The notes under the pieces: generated by a model
Told to the model about the DNA's origin: nothing
Database searches by the model: none
The model's input: only the letters and a program-made list of their open reading frames with translations
Source: Podila epigama
Taxonomy: Eukaryota; Mortierellomycota; Mortierellomycetes; Mortierellales; Mortierellaceae
DNA length: 12,716 nucleotides
NCBI GenBank assembly: GCA_015679605.1
Contig: JAAAVE010000746.1
Coordinates: forward strand, 1,330-14,045
Direction of reading: 5' to 3'
Position numbers and translations under genes: made by a program
Shown here: positions 1 to 8,354 of the stretch, piece after piece
How the letters are laid out: every line of letters begins with the position of its first letter
Position numbering within the stretch: position 1 is the first letter of the stretch

Positions 1-102
1 TTGCAAGTGTGGTTTTGTGTAGCGTCAGTAATTTTTTCTTTTCTTTTCCTTTTCTCCTTGAAGGCTGTGCAAAAAGTCAGAAACATCCTTCCTTCAACTT
101 AC

Positions 103-2469
103 ATGAAGAAGTGCTCGGAAATAATGGCCGTGAATAGCATCTTCAGACTCCTTTTGGTATTTCAACCAACGTTCAGGTGATTGACATGCAATCATCTTTG
201 CATGGTCGCCGAGGTGCGCCTGATGACGGTTAAAGACCTTACTCAACGGGAATCCATGTGTGCCATCATCCAAAACAACGTTTCCGTCCTTGTCGTAACG
301 TTCTGTCAGCCAGTGATAACAGCATCCGACGCTGAACAAACATGTTGCCGATGATTCAAGGTACAGCTTGATCATATTGCTTGTCAAGTCACCACATGCA
401 TGCAACCCACACAACGTCCAACGGCCGACGCCGTCTTCTTCGCCTACTTCACCACCCTTTGAATCCACTGTTTGACATGATTCTAATGAGGCTGATGTTG
501 ATAATGTTGACTCTGTTGATGGGGCTGTTGCGGATGCTCCTGCGGCTGCGGCGGCTGCTGCGGCTCTTAGTGCTGCTCGCTGCGAGATCTTTGGGAAATG
601 TTCTTTAAGAAGGGTTGGAAGGGTAGCAGCCGTGATGGTATGGGTAATATGCTGCAATTGGAAATTACTGCCAGGCGTCTGAGCCATCTGTGGATCATTC
701 GACGGGTCTATCGTCATATCATTTGAAGAGGAGGGTTCCTTGATAGAGTCGGCCTTCATATGGGTGTTGCTGCTACTGTCGTTGGCATGATTAATGTTCG
801 CATCTACAGTTGGTTGAGTCGCAGCTGTGACAGTCGTAGTTGCTGTGGTAGTGGTAGCTGCCGTCGCAGCCTTCCTGGTTCTCTTTTTGCGTCCTCTTTT
901 GCAAGGTCCTCCTTGCCCAGAATCGGACCCACTTGCGGAGGATCCCGGTTCACTCTTGAACTTTTTAGAAATCTTTCGACATGATTCATCTTCATCGTCT
1001 TGAGGTCTTGACATAGAGTTGGTATTGGTATTGGTATTTCCAAGAGGTTGCAGAGGAGTCGATTGGGTGGGCGGTGATGTCGGACATGAGGGTTGCGGTG
1101 AAGACTCGTGTTCCATTGATGTTGCCGAGGAAGCCACTGTCGATTCTGTTATCGTCGTCGTTGCTGTTGTTGTTGTTGTCGAGCTAGCTTGACACCCAGA
1201 CACGGAGTGCGACAAGAGTGTCTGTTCTTGTTCCGAGGGGATGGTTTGCTTCTGCTGTTTAGCAGGTTTCTGAGAACACTTTTCCTTGGCATTCTTAACA
1301 TCCTTGTCCTTATCCTTGACCTTGTTCTTTTTATTACTTTTGGTGGCCTTGACATCCGTGTCCTTGTCCTTGTCCGTGTCAGTATCTTTGACATCCTTAT
1401 TCTTACCATCCATTTCTTTATCTTTGGCTTCCTTGTCCTTATTTGCCTTGGCCTGTTTCTGTGTCTTGGTCGCCTTTTTACCCGACGAATTATTCTGCTG
1501 TTTATTCCTTGACTTGTTGACAAACAGTTTCTCAGTTCGTTTTTGAGTCGTTTGTGCGCCACAGGTTTGAATCGTGTTCGAATCAACACCAAGGACACAG
1601 AGTTGGTGTTGGAATGCCAAGACTCGGCTCAAATAACCTTGTCCTGCGCCCAGGTCAATCACTGATCCGATTCCATGCTCTTTTGAGTAGGCCGCCATCA
1701 AACCGCTCAGGATCTCGACTTCGTGAAGTTTCTTGGGTGACATGCCAGGGATCAAGTGGATATCAAGTGTATCCTTGAACTTTGCATCTGGTGGACGATA
1801 CATATGTGTTGAGTGAAGTAAGAGTGAACATGAGTTGACATAAAAAAAACACGAAAGAAAGGAAAAAGACATGAAAGTTAGCATCGAAAGATAATTTTTG
1901 TCACCACCATTTATCCACGGAAAAACTTTTTTGGTAACACTAAAAAAAAAAAATCGTGCATTGAACATACAATCTGGGTCCAACGTGCGGTTGATAGAAA
2001 GTGTTTTGACCATGCGCAAAAACGCCTTGAGTGACTCTGGCCAATCCCGAGGTCCCGAGGATCCCTGGCCGCCTTCCTGCTCGTGTTGACTCTCGTTCAA
2101 TGGTTTCTGAATAAAATCCCGCAGTTTGCCCAAACTAACGAGTTCCATCAACTCCAAAGAGCTTAATTTTCCCTGCGGCGATTCAAAAGCTTCACGCCAT
2201 TCCCGAGGCATCCGAGTTTCCCATGAATCTGTTGTAAAGTAATCTACAATCATGAGGTTCGTGAGAGGCTCACACTGTCGGAGAAACGTCTGCAATTGGA
2301 CAATGTATTCCTCCATCGAATCAAATCCTGGTGGCAGGAAAGCACGGCTTGAATCGTCTGTCGGTGTCGTTGTTGTTGATGTTGGAATGGGAGTAGAGGG
2401 TGTGGTGGTCGTGCTGGTGTCATAATTGACGCCATGGTTAGGCATGGACTCTGCACTACTTGAATCCAT
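103..2469 (-). CDS. METTL25/METTL25B-like SAM-dependent methyltransferase, partial at the C-terminus
   Basis: Predicted S-adenosylmethionine-dependent methyltransferase of the METTL25/METTL25B (formerly RRNAD1) type; the substrate is not established. Exons 1971-2469 and 103-1787 are joined by removing a 183-bp intron (donor GTATGT, acceptor CACCAG). This turns the junction into a continuous TLDPDYAKFKD followed by the family motif MSPKKLHEVE. In spliced numbering the SAM motif VIDLGAGQGYL is at about residues 209-219, LGVDSN at about 232, GLHACGDL at about 627, VGCCYHWLTE at about 652, GFPLS at about 678 and FRALL near the end. Between the SAM motif and GLHACGDL lies a Lys/Asp/Ser/Thr-rich insert of some 370 residues that looks disordered. 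The start ATG at 2469 is the only good one before the conserved DSWETRMPREW region. A GTAAGT donor at 102, four bases before an in-frame stop at 94-96, suggests that the last exon lies beyond the left edge. Family assignment is confident; the 3' end is not. Confidence 0.85.
1788..1970 (-). other. In-frame, stop-free intron of the METTL25-like gene
   Basis: The donor GTATGT starts at 1970, a GCTAAC branch-like site lies inside, and the acceptor CCACCAG ends at 1788. The length of 183 nt is a multiple of three and no frame stop occurs, so the open frame runs straight through. Splicing is inferred because the 61 residues it would encode are Phe/Ser-rich and interrupt the conserved approach to the MSPKK motif. 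Confidence 0.75.
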
Positions 2470-2636
2470 CGTGCTTTTTTTTTTTTACAAGGGGAGTGAG
2501 GAGGGTGTGTGTGTAGTGCTTAAAAGAAAAAAAAAAAAATCTTTGCGCAAAATGCCCGTTTCCTTTTTCTCCAACAGATGTGGCTTAACACAGTGTCTGC
2601 GGATCGAAAAAAATTGTTGAATAGGGCAAAAGAATA

Positions 2637-2688
2637 TGCGTGGTCCGGGAATCGAACCCGGGTCTACCGCGTGGCAGGCGGTAATTAT
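2637..2688 (-). pseudogene. Truncated tRNA-Gly(GCC), 3' portion only
   Basis: Read on the minus strand this is the anticodon arm (ACCGC stem, CTGCCAC loop, anticodon GCC, GCGGT stem), then the T arm (CCGGG-TTCGATT-CCCGG, a perfect B box) and the 3' acceptor strand ACCACGC plus discriminator A. It matches the tRNA-Gly copy at 12662-12716 along the shared 52 bases. Upstream of ATAATTACCGCC the sequence turns into AT-rich DNA: the G18G19 pair, the D arm and A box, and the 5' acceptor strand (expected GCGTGGT) are absent. A T7 run at 2607-2613, 24 nt downstream, resembles a Pol III terminator. The fragment cannot fold as a tRNA by itself, so it is called a pseudogene. Confidence 0.8.
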
Positions 2689-2889
2689 TTGAACTTAAAA
2701 TTTTTTTTAAATAAATCACTTTTGTCAAAAATTAATTTTGGGTTTTTTTTTTTTTTTTTGAAACTCTTCCCTTCTTCAATCCTTTTCTGTTTCTTTTCTG
2801 ATCCATGATCTTGCAACATACCACCTTTTATTTCTCAAAGATTGTATGAATCATGTAATATCAAAATATGTAAAAGTCAATCAAATTAT

Positions 2890-2895
2890 TTTATT
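2890..2895 (-). terminator. Candidate polyadenylation signal AATAAA
   Basis: AATAAA on the minus strand, only a few bases beyond the stop codon at 2900-2902 of the secreted-protein gene. A second AATAAA at 2827-2832 is about 70 nt downstream and may be the one used. Neither is proven. Confidence 0.4.
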
Positions 2896-2899
2896 TTGT

Positions 2900-3943
2900 T
2901 CAGTTCTTGTCAACTTCGACATTGGCTTGAATGGCAGACGTTTCACTCACATTGGCAAGCAGGCTCAGAACCCTATCCAAGAGTGTGACACGCTTGTCGG
3001 TGCAGGCAGTTGGCACTTCTTTGTTATAAAAAGTTTCAAGACGAGGCGTCAACTCGTTCTCGAGCGTCACTCGAAGGTTAAGAACCAACTTGGCCTCTTT
3101 TGAGTTCTGGCATCCAGATTTGCAGACATATTTGGGGTCCACGCTAGGAGCAGCAACATGAATACCTGCTTGGATGGTTTCGTTGTTGTTGTTACTGCTG
3201 TTGTTGATGTCCTTGCTGTTGTTATCACTATTCTCGGGGACAGGCTGTGGTGTGGATTCCGTTGGCGTGGGTGTCTCTGGAGGAGAGGCGACGGAGGGTG
3301 CTTCTTCTGAAACTGGAGTAGCGTTAGAGGACTCTGGACCCTGCGAAGAAGGTTCGTTATCAACAGTGGTAGGACCTGCGGGAGCTGGTGTAATCACTGT
3401 ATTGGTCATCTTTTCAGTACAATCTTTGGACAGGATTTCAGCATTGATGTTGGTTTGAATACGGTCCAGGAGAATCTTTGTGATTTTGACATCCAAGTCT
3501 GCAAGCTTCTTGTCGACCTGGTCTTTATTGGACCATGGGATATTGAGGTTGGTGTCTGCGTTGACCGAGACTTTGATCGCGGGAAGGAGCTCCTCTGACG
3601 AACACGCCTTCTTGGCAGCATCGATCTTTGCCTGGACTGCAGCGGAGAGGAGGGCCTTTTCCTTGGGCAAGTCTTGTTCACCACTAGTCACTTTGGCAGA
3701 GTTGATGTCCTGCATGAGGCCATCGAGATGGATCCTTGCAATATCTGCATAGTGGTCGGCAGATGCTTTGAGAATGAGGTCGAGTGCGGTCACATCGCTT
3801 TGTGTACATTCAGCACAGTTGCGCTTCGCGATACTGTTGGAGAACACGTTGACATTAGCATTGGCGGTCTCCAGGAGAGGAGCGGCAGAGGCGACAACTG
3901 CCAGAGCAAAAGAGATCAAAACGGTCAATGCTGAGAACTTCAT
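2900..3943 (-). CDS. Secreted cysteine-containing protein with Ser/Pro/Thr/Asn-rich linker (unknown function)
   Basis: A single-exon protein of 347 aa that I do not recognise. Residues 1-21 form a signal peptide (hydrophobic core SALTVLISFALAVVASA), followed by a short Asn-rich propeptide ending in KR at 40-41, a likely Kex2-type site. The mature part has an N-terminal helical-looking region with C43xxC46, C114 and C175, a linker rich in Pro, Thr, Ser and Asn (about 185-260), and a C-terminal region with C274xxxC278 and C314. Several N-x-S/T sequons lie in the linker and near the C-terminus (NATP, NVSE), so glycosylation is plausible. The open frame extends upstream to an ATG at 4036, but that codon lies inside the TATA box, so the ATG at 3943 with its signal peptide is the start. 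Two minus-strand AATAAA signals follow the stop. It is probably an extracellular or cell-wall protein. Confidence 0.85.
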   Translation of the reverse strand: MKFSALTVLISFALAVVASAAPLLETANANVNVFSNSIAKRNCAECTQSDVTALDLILKASADHYADIARIHLDGLMQDINSAKVTSGEQDLPKEKALLSAAVQAKIDAAKKACSSEELLPAIKVSVNADTNLNIPWSNKDQVDKKLADLDVKITKILLDRIQTNINAEILSKDCTEKMTNTVITPAPAGPTTVDNEPSSQGPESSNATPVSEEAPSVASPPETPTPTESTPQPVPENSDNNSKDINNSSNNNNETIQAGIHVAAPSVDPKYVCKSGCQNSKEAKLVLNLRVTLENELTPRLETFYNKEVPTACTDKRVTLLDRVLSLLANVSETSAIQANVEVDKN

Positions 3944-4035
3944 GTTTGAAAGAGAGTAGATGTTGTGTTTTGTCGGTAAGATATAGAGATGGAAAATGTT
4001 GTGGACAAGAGTGAAAAAGTAATCGATGACAGACA

Positions 4036-4043
4036 TATTTATA
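4036..4043 (-). promoter_or_regulatory. TATA box of the secreted-protein gene
   Basis: TATAAATA on the minus strand, about 93-100 bp upstream of the ATG at 3943. The spacing fits transcription starting near 3970-4010 and rules out the upstream in-frame ATG at 4036. Confidence 0.65.
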
Positions 4044-4225
4044 TGTAATGATTATTTCATAGTACCCTGCAATAAGAGTTTCAAGCTGTGGATTATCTGG
4101 CACACTGTCATTTTTTTGAACTACCAAGGATTGCCATGTCGCGTCGATTCTCTATTCTCTCGCGCGTGTCATTCTTGTCCAATCCATGATCCTGGAATGA
4201 GGTAAACTTTTCTGACACGATAAAC

Positions 4226-4239
4226 ACGCGTGTACGCGT
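4226..4239. promoter_or_regulatory. Pair of ACGCGT (MluI cell-cycle box-like) motifs
   Basis: ACGCGT occurs at 4226-4231 and 4234-4239, spaced 8 bp apart; the first sits in the 10-bp palindrome ACACGCGTGT (4224-4233). In yeasts ACGCGT is bound by the MBF factor with its APSES-type DNA-binding subunit. Function here is inferred from the motif alone. Confidence 0.3.
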
Positions 4240-4508
4240 TTTTTTAGCAACCTAGTTTTATTGTTCTGCTTGTGCCTTAACCACAATTGCCCATTCATTC
4301 TCTTTTCTCGTCATTCTTGACATATATTTTGGGTTGCTTTCTACAGTCTTATTGTCACGTCCCAAACGAGTCGGTCAAGTGAAAAGTGAGAGAGAGAAAC
4401 CAGAAGAAACTATCCCGCTAAAATTCTGCACATCGGTACCTTTCACTCCTTTTGTCGTTGTTATCTATTCTTCTTGAGAAGACAGACATGGGCTCATTGC
4501 ACTTTTGA

Positions 4509-4527
4509 GTACGAACTTGCTTCGTAC
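4509..4527. repeat. Perfect inverted repeat (7-bp arms, 5-bp loop)
   Basis: GTACGAA at 4509-4515 and TTCGTAC at 4521-4527 flank CTTGC. The sequence GTACCGATG at 4524-4532, overlapping the right arm, is also the reverse complement of CATCGGTAC at 4431-4439. No known site matches; it may be a protein-binding palindrome or chance. Confidence 0.4.
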
Positions 4528-5133
4528 CGATGGTAAAACACGGAATCGAAGGGATAGCAATTTTTTTTTTTCAAGGGGACGAAGCATAGTAACATTAGAG
4601 ATGTTCGTTGCGATTGTGGGGAAGAACAAAAAAAAGTGTACAAATAAAATCAAGAAGGTTCAGGTCGAGCAAAAAAAAAGGAGAGATGACTAGGAGAAAA
4701 ATTGTCCTGAAAGGTCAGTGGACGTGGGAATGGAGAACATGGACGCCCCGAGGGTCCTATTCTTGTTTGTGACGATGACGATGACGATGGCAACGATAAT
4801 GGCAAACTAAATGACATACCCCTAGAAGAGCGCTCTAATGGTCATTCCCAATGCTACCAAGAGAAAAGTTCGCTTTTTCATATTCTTTCTTCACTCGTCG
4901 CGACATTTTTTCTTCTTCTTCTTTCCTTCGTAGGTCTCACGATTCGTTTCTATTCTTTTTTTTTTCTCCATCTTATTCGACCTCCAACAATTCTTCTTCT
5001 TTTCTTGTCACTATCCGCAATCAAGACGAACATCTCTATTCTCATTTCCCAAAACTTGAACCACCCTTTCGAAAAATCATATTCAAAAAAAACAAAAATA
5101 CAGAGACAGATTCAATTTTTGTCAGAATTCATT

Positions 5134-5970
5134 ATGTCGGCAGCGGCATCCACTAAAAGAATACTCTTGGGTATCTCTCTTGCTGCCCTATTCACTCTCT
5201 ACACCTCAGCCTTTCCTGCATCTCCTTCGTCGTTACATTATGGAGCCAGTCATACCCGCCAGATACAAAACCAAGATTCAGATTCCATGACTCAAGGGAA
5301 ACAACTGTTGCCACGCGAACAGGATGCCTTGCCACCTTGCACAACTTCCAATGACGGCGAACACCTTACAGGTGGACCAAAACGACAGGACGGTGTCACT
5401 TGGTTTCCTCAATCATCATATTGTACTAGGGATAACACGCGTGACATCTCGGCCGACGACTGGATTTGGTCGGGAGACATTTTCGGAAATGAGGAAGACG
5501 AAGAGGGGAATTATGAGAGTGACCAGGGAAGAGACATGAGTGAAGACTCGGACAAGGGTATGAGAGGAAACTTTCCTGATTCATTGGAGGATGATGCAGA
5601 TGAGGAGACAGACTTGTCATATTCCATGACTTTGACATCAACTACTACAAGCCAAGCAAAGGAGGACGAGACGCATAGGGACGACATCAATGATAATAAT
5701 AATGATGATGATGATGATTACGATGATGAACAACACAACTTCATAATCGGGATCCAGGACCCGGACGGAGACGATGATAGTCAAGACATGTACCCAGACA
5801 CACGCATTGGATATGATAAAATGCGCGAGCGGGTATTCGCTTCTCTGCCTCATAAGTATCAACAACGACCACAAAGTGTCCAGGAACGCGTAAAAATCTC
5901 ACAAGACAACATTATGAGCGTGCTAGCATCCCTCAAGGCCCGTCGTCCATCCTACCTAGACATATTTTGA
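5134..5970 (+). CDS. Secreted highly acidic protein (unknown function)
   Basis: A single-exon protein of 278 aa that I do not recognise. A signal peptide spans about residues 1-26 (basic KR, then ILLGISLAALFTLYTSA), with likely cleavage at TSA|FP. A KR dibasic site at 83-84 could be cut by a Kex2-type protease. Residues about 115-225 are dominated by Asp and Glu, including a near-pure Asn/Asp tract at 184-198 encoded by AAT/GAT triplets. The C-terminal 50 residues are basic and amphipathic (MRERVF, QERVKISQDNIMSVLASLKARR). Only two Cys follow the signal peptide (69 and 97). The ATG at 5134 is the first ATG after 4851 and opens directly into the signal peptide. It is the only plus-strand gene, divergent from the secreted-protein gene on its left and convergent with the kinase gene 188 bp to its right. 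An extracellular, perhaps cation-binding, role is inference. Confidence 0.8.
   Translation: MSAAASTKRILLGISLAALFTLYTSAFPASPSSLHYGASHTRQIQNQDSDSMTQGKQLLPREQDALPPCTTSNDGEHLTGGPKRQDGVTWFPQSSYCTRDNTRDISADDWIWSGDIFGNEEDEEGNYESDQGRDMSEDSDKGMRGNFPDSLEDDADEETDLSYSMTLTSTTTSQAKEDETHRDDINDNNNDDDDDYDDEQHNFIIGIQDPDGDDDSQDMYPDTRIGYDKMRERVFASLPHKYQQRPQSVQERVKISQDNIMSVLASLKARRPSYLDIF
5693..5733 (+). repeat. AAT/GAT trinucleotide tract inside the acidic protein gene
   Basis: A run of AAT and GAT triplets encodes the Asn/Asp stretch at about residues 187-199. It is prone to slippage, so its length may vary between strains. Confidence 0.6.
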
Positions 5971-6158
5971 ACGGAGCAATGTAACCAGGGCGTGGCATTT
6001 CTTTGTGTTGCGCAAATAATTATTCTTTTTTTGTTTGAAGAATTTGAGCAACTTGTCAATAGTGAATGCAGCTGATGAGGATAAAAAAGTGGACATTTTC
6101 AAAAAAAATGAATATACATCAAGAAGGAAAGAGGAAAATCAACAAAAAAACTGTTCTG

Positions 6159-8348
6159 CTATGGCTCTCTATCACTCGCTTTAACAGTGTCATTGTGACT
6201 CTTGATATCTTTGACAATCTTGCAGCCAGTGGTCTCGGACGCTTGCTCAAGAACCCTGGACCCAACTTGATGGCTGGGCACTGGGTCAAATTCACTTTCG
6301 TCCAGTCTCTGATGCACGACCCGCTCAGTCGGGTGGCAGTTATCTACATGTTTCATCCATTCACTGTCTAGTGCTTGAGTGACCTGCCAGCGCTTCCTAG
6401 GATTCGGCTCCAACAGGTGCTCAATCACATCGGCAATATGCGAAGGCCATGCCAGAGTAGTATGAATGGATTGTTCAATGGCTGTCAGGTTAGGGTGAAC
6501 AGGCATGGCCTTGGTCTCCTGGTCTTTCCAAAAGTGTTCGACTTTGTACAGGAAGCTATCCCAAATCGGGTCGCCTTCCGAGGCTTCATGCCATGTGTAC
6601 TGTCCAAGGCGCATGCACATGTAAATGATGCCACATGCCCACATATCCACCTTTCTATGTGTCATTGAGGTAGAACAAGGGAGGCAACATGACTATTAGG
6701 TCAAAAGAATGCGACGAGCACCCATTGCAGGATGAGGTTCAAACGAAAAGAAAGCAAAATGGGGCATAGCGGTCGATTACCTTGCATCAAATGTCTCTGT
6801 TGTAAACTCTTCAGGAGCAATGAAAGGCCCGCTACCGCGGACAAAGGTTGAGGACCGCGCCTTGTTTTCCCAAGGCATCCTGAACACCTCACTGTTTCCA
6901 AAGTCTGCAATCTTTAGGTTCCCATCCTCGGTCAGGAGAAGGTTCTCGGGCTTGAGGTCCCGGTGGGCAACACCCATCGAGTGCAAGAATGAAACTCCAT
7001 TGAGCAGCTGTGCAAAGAAGCAGGCCGACTCGGCTTCATCAAGGGTGTCAGCACTTGCAATCAGGCTGTGTAGGTCGCCACCAGAACAATACTCCATGAC
7101 CTCACTAAAAGTGTCTCCATGGAGTTGCACCAGGTCCATTGTATCGATCACATTAATATGTTTCAATGACGAGGCGATACAAAACTCGCTCGTCAAACGG
7201 CGCATGTACGTTCTTTGGGACTCGCCATGGTCATGCGTGAATTCCTAACAAGAAAAAAAAAAAGACAGGTTCATTGTGAATATGTGTCTTGTAATAACAA
7301 TGAAGAAATGTAAAAAAAGGATTCAATCACTTTCTAAATACCTTCACAGCTGTATTGATTTCTTCACCAGTTTCGGGGTTCTTCTTGACGGCCAAACGAA
7401 TCACACCACATGCACCTATCAAGTTGTTGTTGTCACGTTGTTTATTCACTCTTTTTTGATCCTGTGTGTCTTGTCGATGCAGTAATGAGAGAGTAACAAT
7501 AAAAAAATATGATAATGAGGAAACGTACCTTTGCCAATGACATTATGAAGTTCACCATATTTGCTTACAAAATCATCTTCGACCGAGTGTTTTTTGTGGC
7601 TGTGAGTGCTCTCGGGGGTCGAGGGGCGATTGCCGTCAATGTCGTGAAGTTTCTTGTTGAAAAGTGAAAGAGGGTCTTCCATGGCATCCTGACGACCATG
7701 ATGATGTTGGCGCTGATGGTGCCCTTTATCTTTCTTTCCTTCAAGCAGTTCCCAGACACGGCGCATCTGATGCATCAAAAACTGCTCCCTCTTGGGGGCA
7801 GAGAGATGATGCACGTGGCTTCCGTTAGGTAGAACTTCGAATCGGTGTTTGCTCTCAATAGGTGTCAGTGGGACCGAGGGAGTCCTTGAAGGAGAGGTTG
7901 AGCGCGAGTTAGCTGCAGAGGGCGGATGGAGGTCAACTGTGGATGGGATATGGGTGTTTCTGGTATGGGATTTTTGACGAGTGTGATTGGAAGAACCCTG
8001 TGAGTGTGTCTGTGAAGACGCTTGTGGAGGAGACACGGGTGACGATGCCTTTGAGGAGGTCGGAGACGACGAGCAAGTCGCTGACAGTGGTTCTTGGCTC
8101 TGGACTGGTGTCGCGTCCACTGCAACGACAGTGGGAGCCGCGGGCTGTTGGTCAGAGTTGCTAGCTGATGACTGTTTGGCAGAGAGTTGAGATGAAGTCA
8201 AACGTGGAGACGATGACGATGACGACAATGAAGTGTCTATGTGGTTTCTGTCACCATTGAGGGTGATCGCGTGCACGGCTTGTTCCAGGGGCGTTGTCAC
8301 GGCCGTGCCTGTGGTTTCGAGGTTGTTGTTGCTCTTGGTCATTTGCAT
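6159..8348 (-). CDS. Ser/Thr protein kinase of the fungal Hal4(Sat4)/Hal5/Npr1 family
   Basis: A 617-aa kinase from four exons: 7529-8348, 7342-7415, 6781-7244 and 6159-6654. Introns of 113, 97 and 126 bp have donors GTACGT, GTATTT and GTAATC. All phases close. Residues 1-260 are Ser/Pro/His-rich and probably disordered. The kinase domain covers about 266-555: Gly loop GKGACGV (272-278), Lys298 in NTAVK, alpha-C Glu318, HRDLKPEN with Asp394, DFG at 412-414, APE at 441-443, then FDARKVDMWACGIIYM, a hallmark of the fungal Hal4/Npr1 group. All catalytic residues are present, so it should be active. In yeasts, members of this family control the stability or activity of plasma-membrane transporters, such as Trk potassium uptake for Hal4/Hal5 and permeases for Npr1; which paralogue this one matches is not determined. 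Start is the ATG at 8348, with a second in-frame ATG at 8342. Its leader carries a 39-bp duplicated element. Confidence 0.93.
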
Positions 8349-8354
8349 GCAAAG

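Larger units (their letters stand above)
2470..2899. other. Intergenic region upstream of the METTL25-like gene
   Basis: This 430-bp stretch holds the METTL25-like promoter, a partial tRNA-Gly sequence at 2637-2688, a run of 17 T at 2743-2759, and the 3' end of the secreted-protein gene with two AATAAA signals on the minus strand at 2827-2832 and 2890-2895. No protein-coding gene is supported here; the short open frames are low-complexity or overlap the tRNA fragment. Confidence 0.7.
4044..5133. other. Divergent intergenic region between two secreted-protein genes
   Basis: About 1.1 kb separates the minus-strand gene starting at 3943 from the plus-strand gene starting at 5134. It contains paired ACGCGT boxes at 4226-4239, a perfect 7-bp hairpin at 4509-4527, a GACGAT triplet-repeat tract around 4772-4790 and a long CT-rich leader from about 4880 to 5035. 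Short open frames on both strands around 4465-4693 are Lys/Phe-rich and show no domain or splice support, so no gene is called. Confidence 0.6.

Noticed and set aside
1189-1546. Overlapping plus-strand hydrophobic open frames
   Set aside because: They are antisense to the Lys/Asp-rich insert of the METTL25-like gene; Lys/Asp codons read as Leu/Phe/Ser/Val on the opposite strand, producing artificial membrane-like peptides.
4465-4693. Two 62-aa open frames on opposite strands
   Set aside because: Low-complexity Lys/Phe-rich products around poly-A/poly-T runs, with no signal peptide, domain or splice support.
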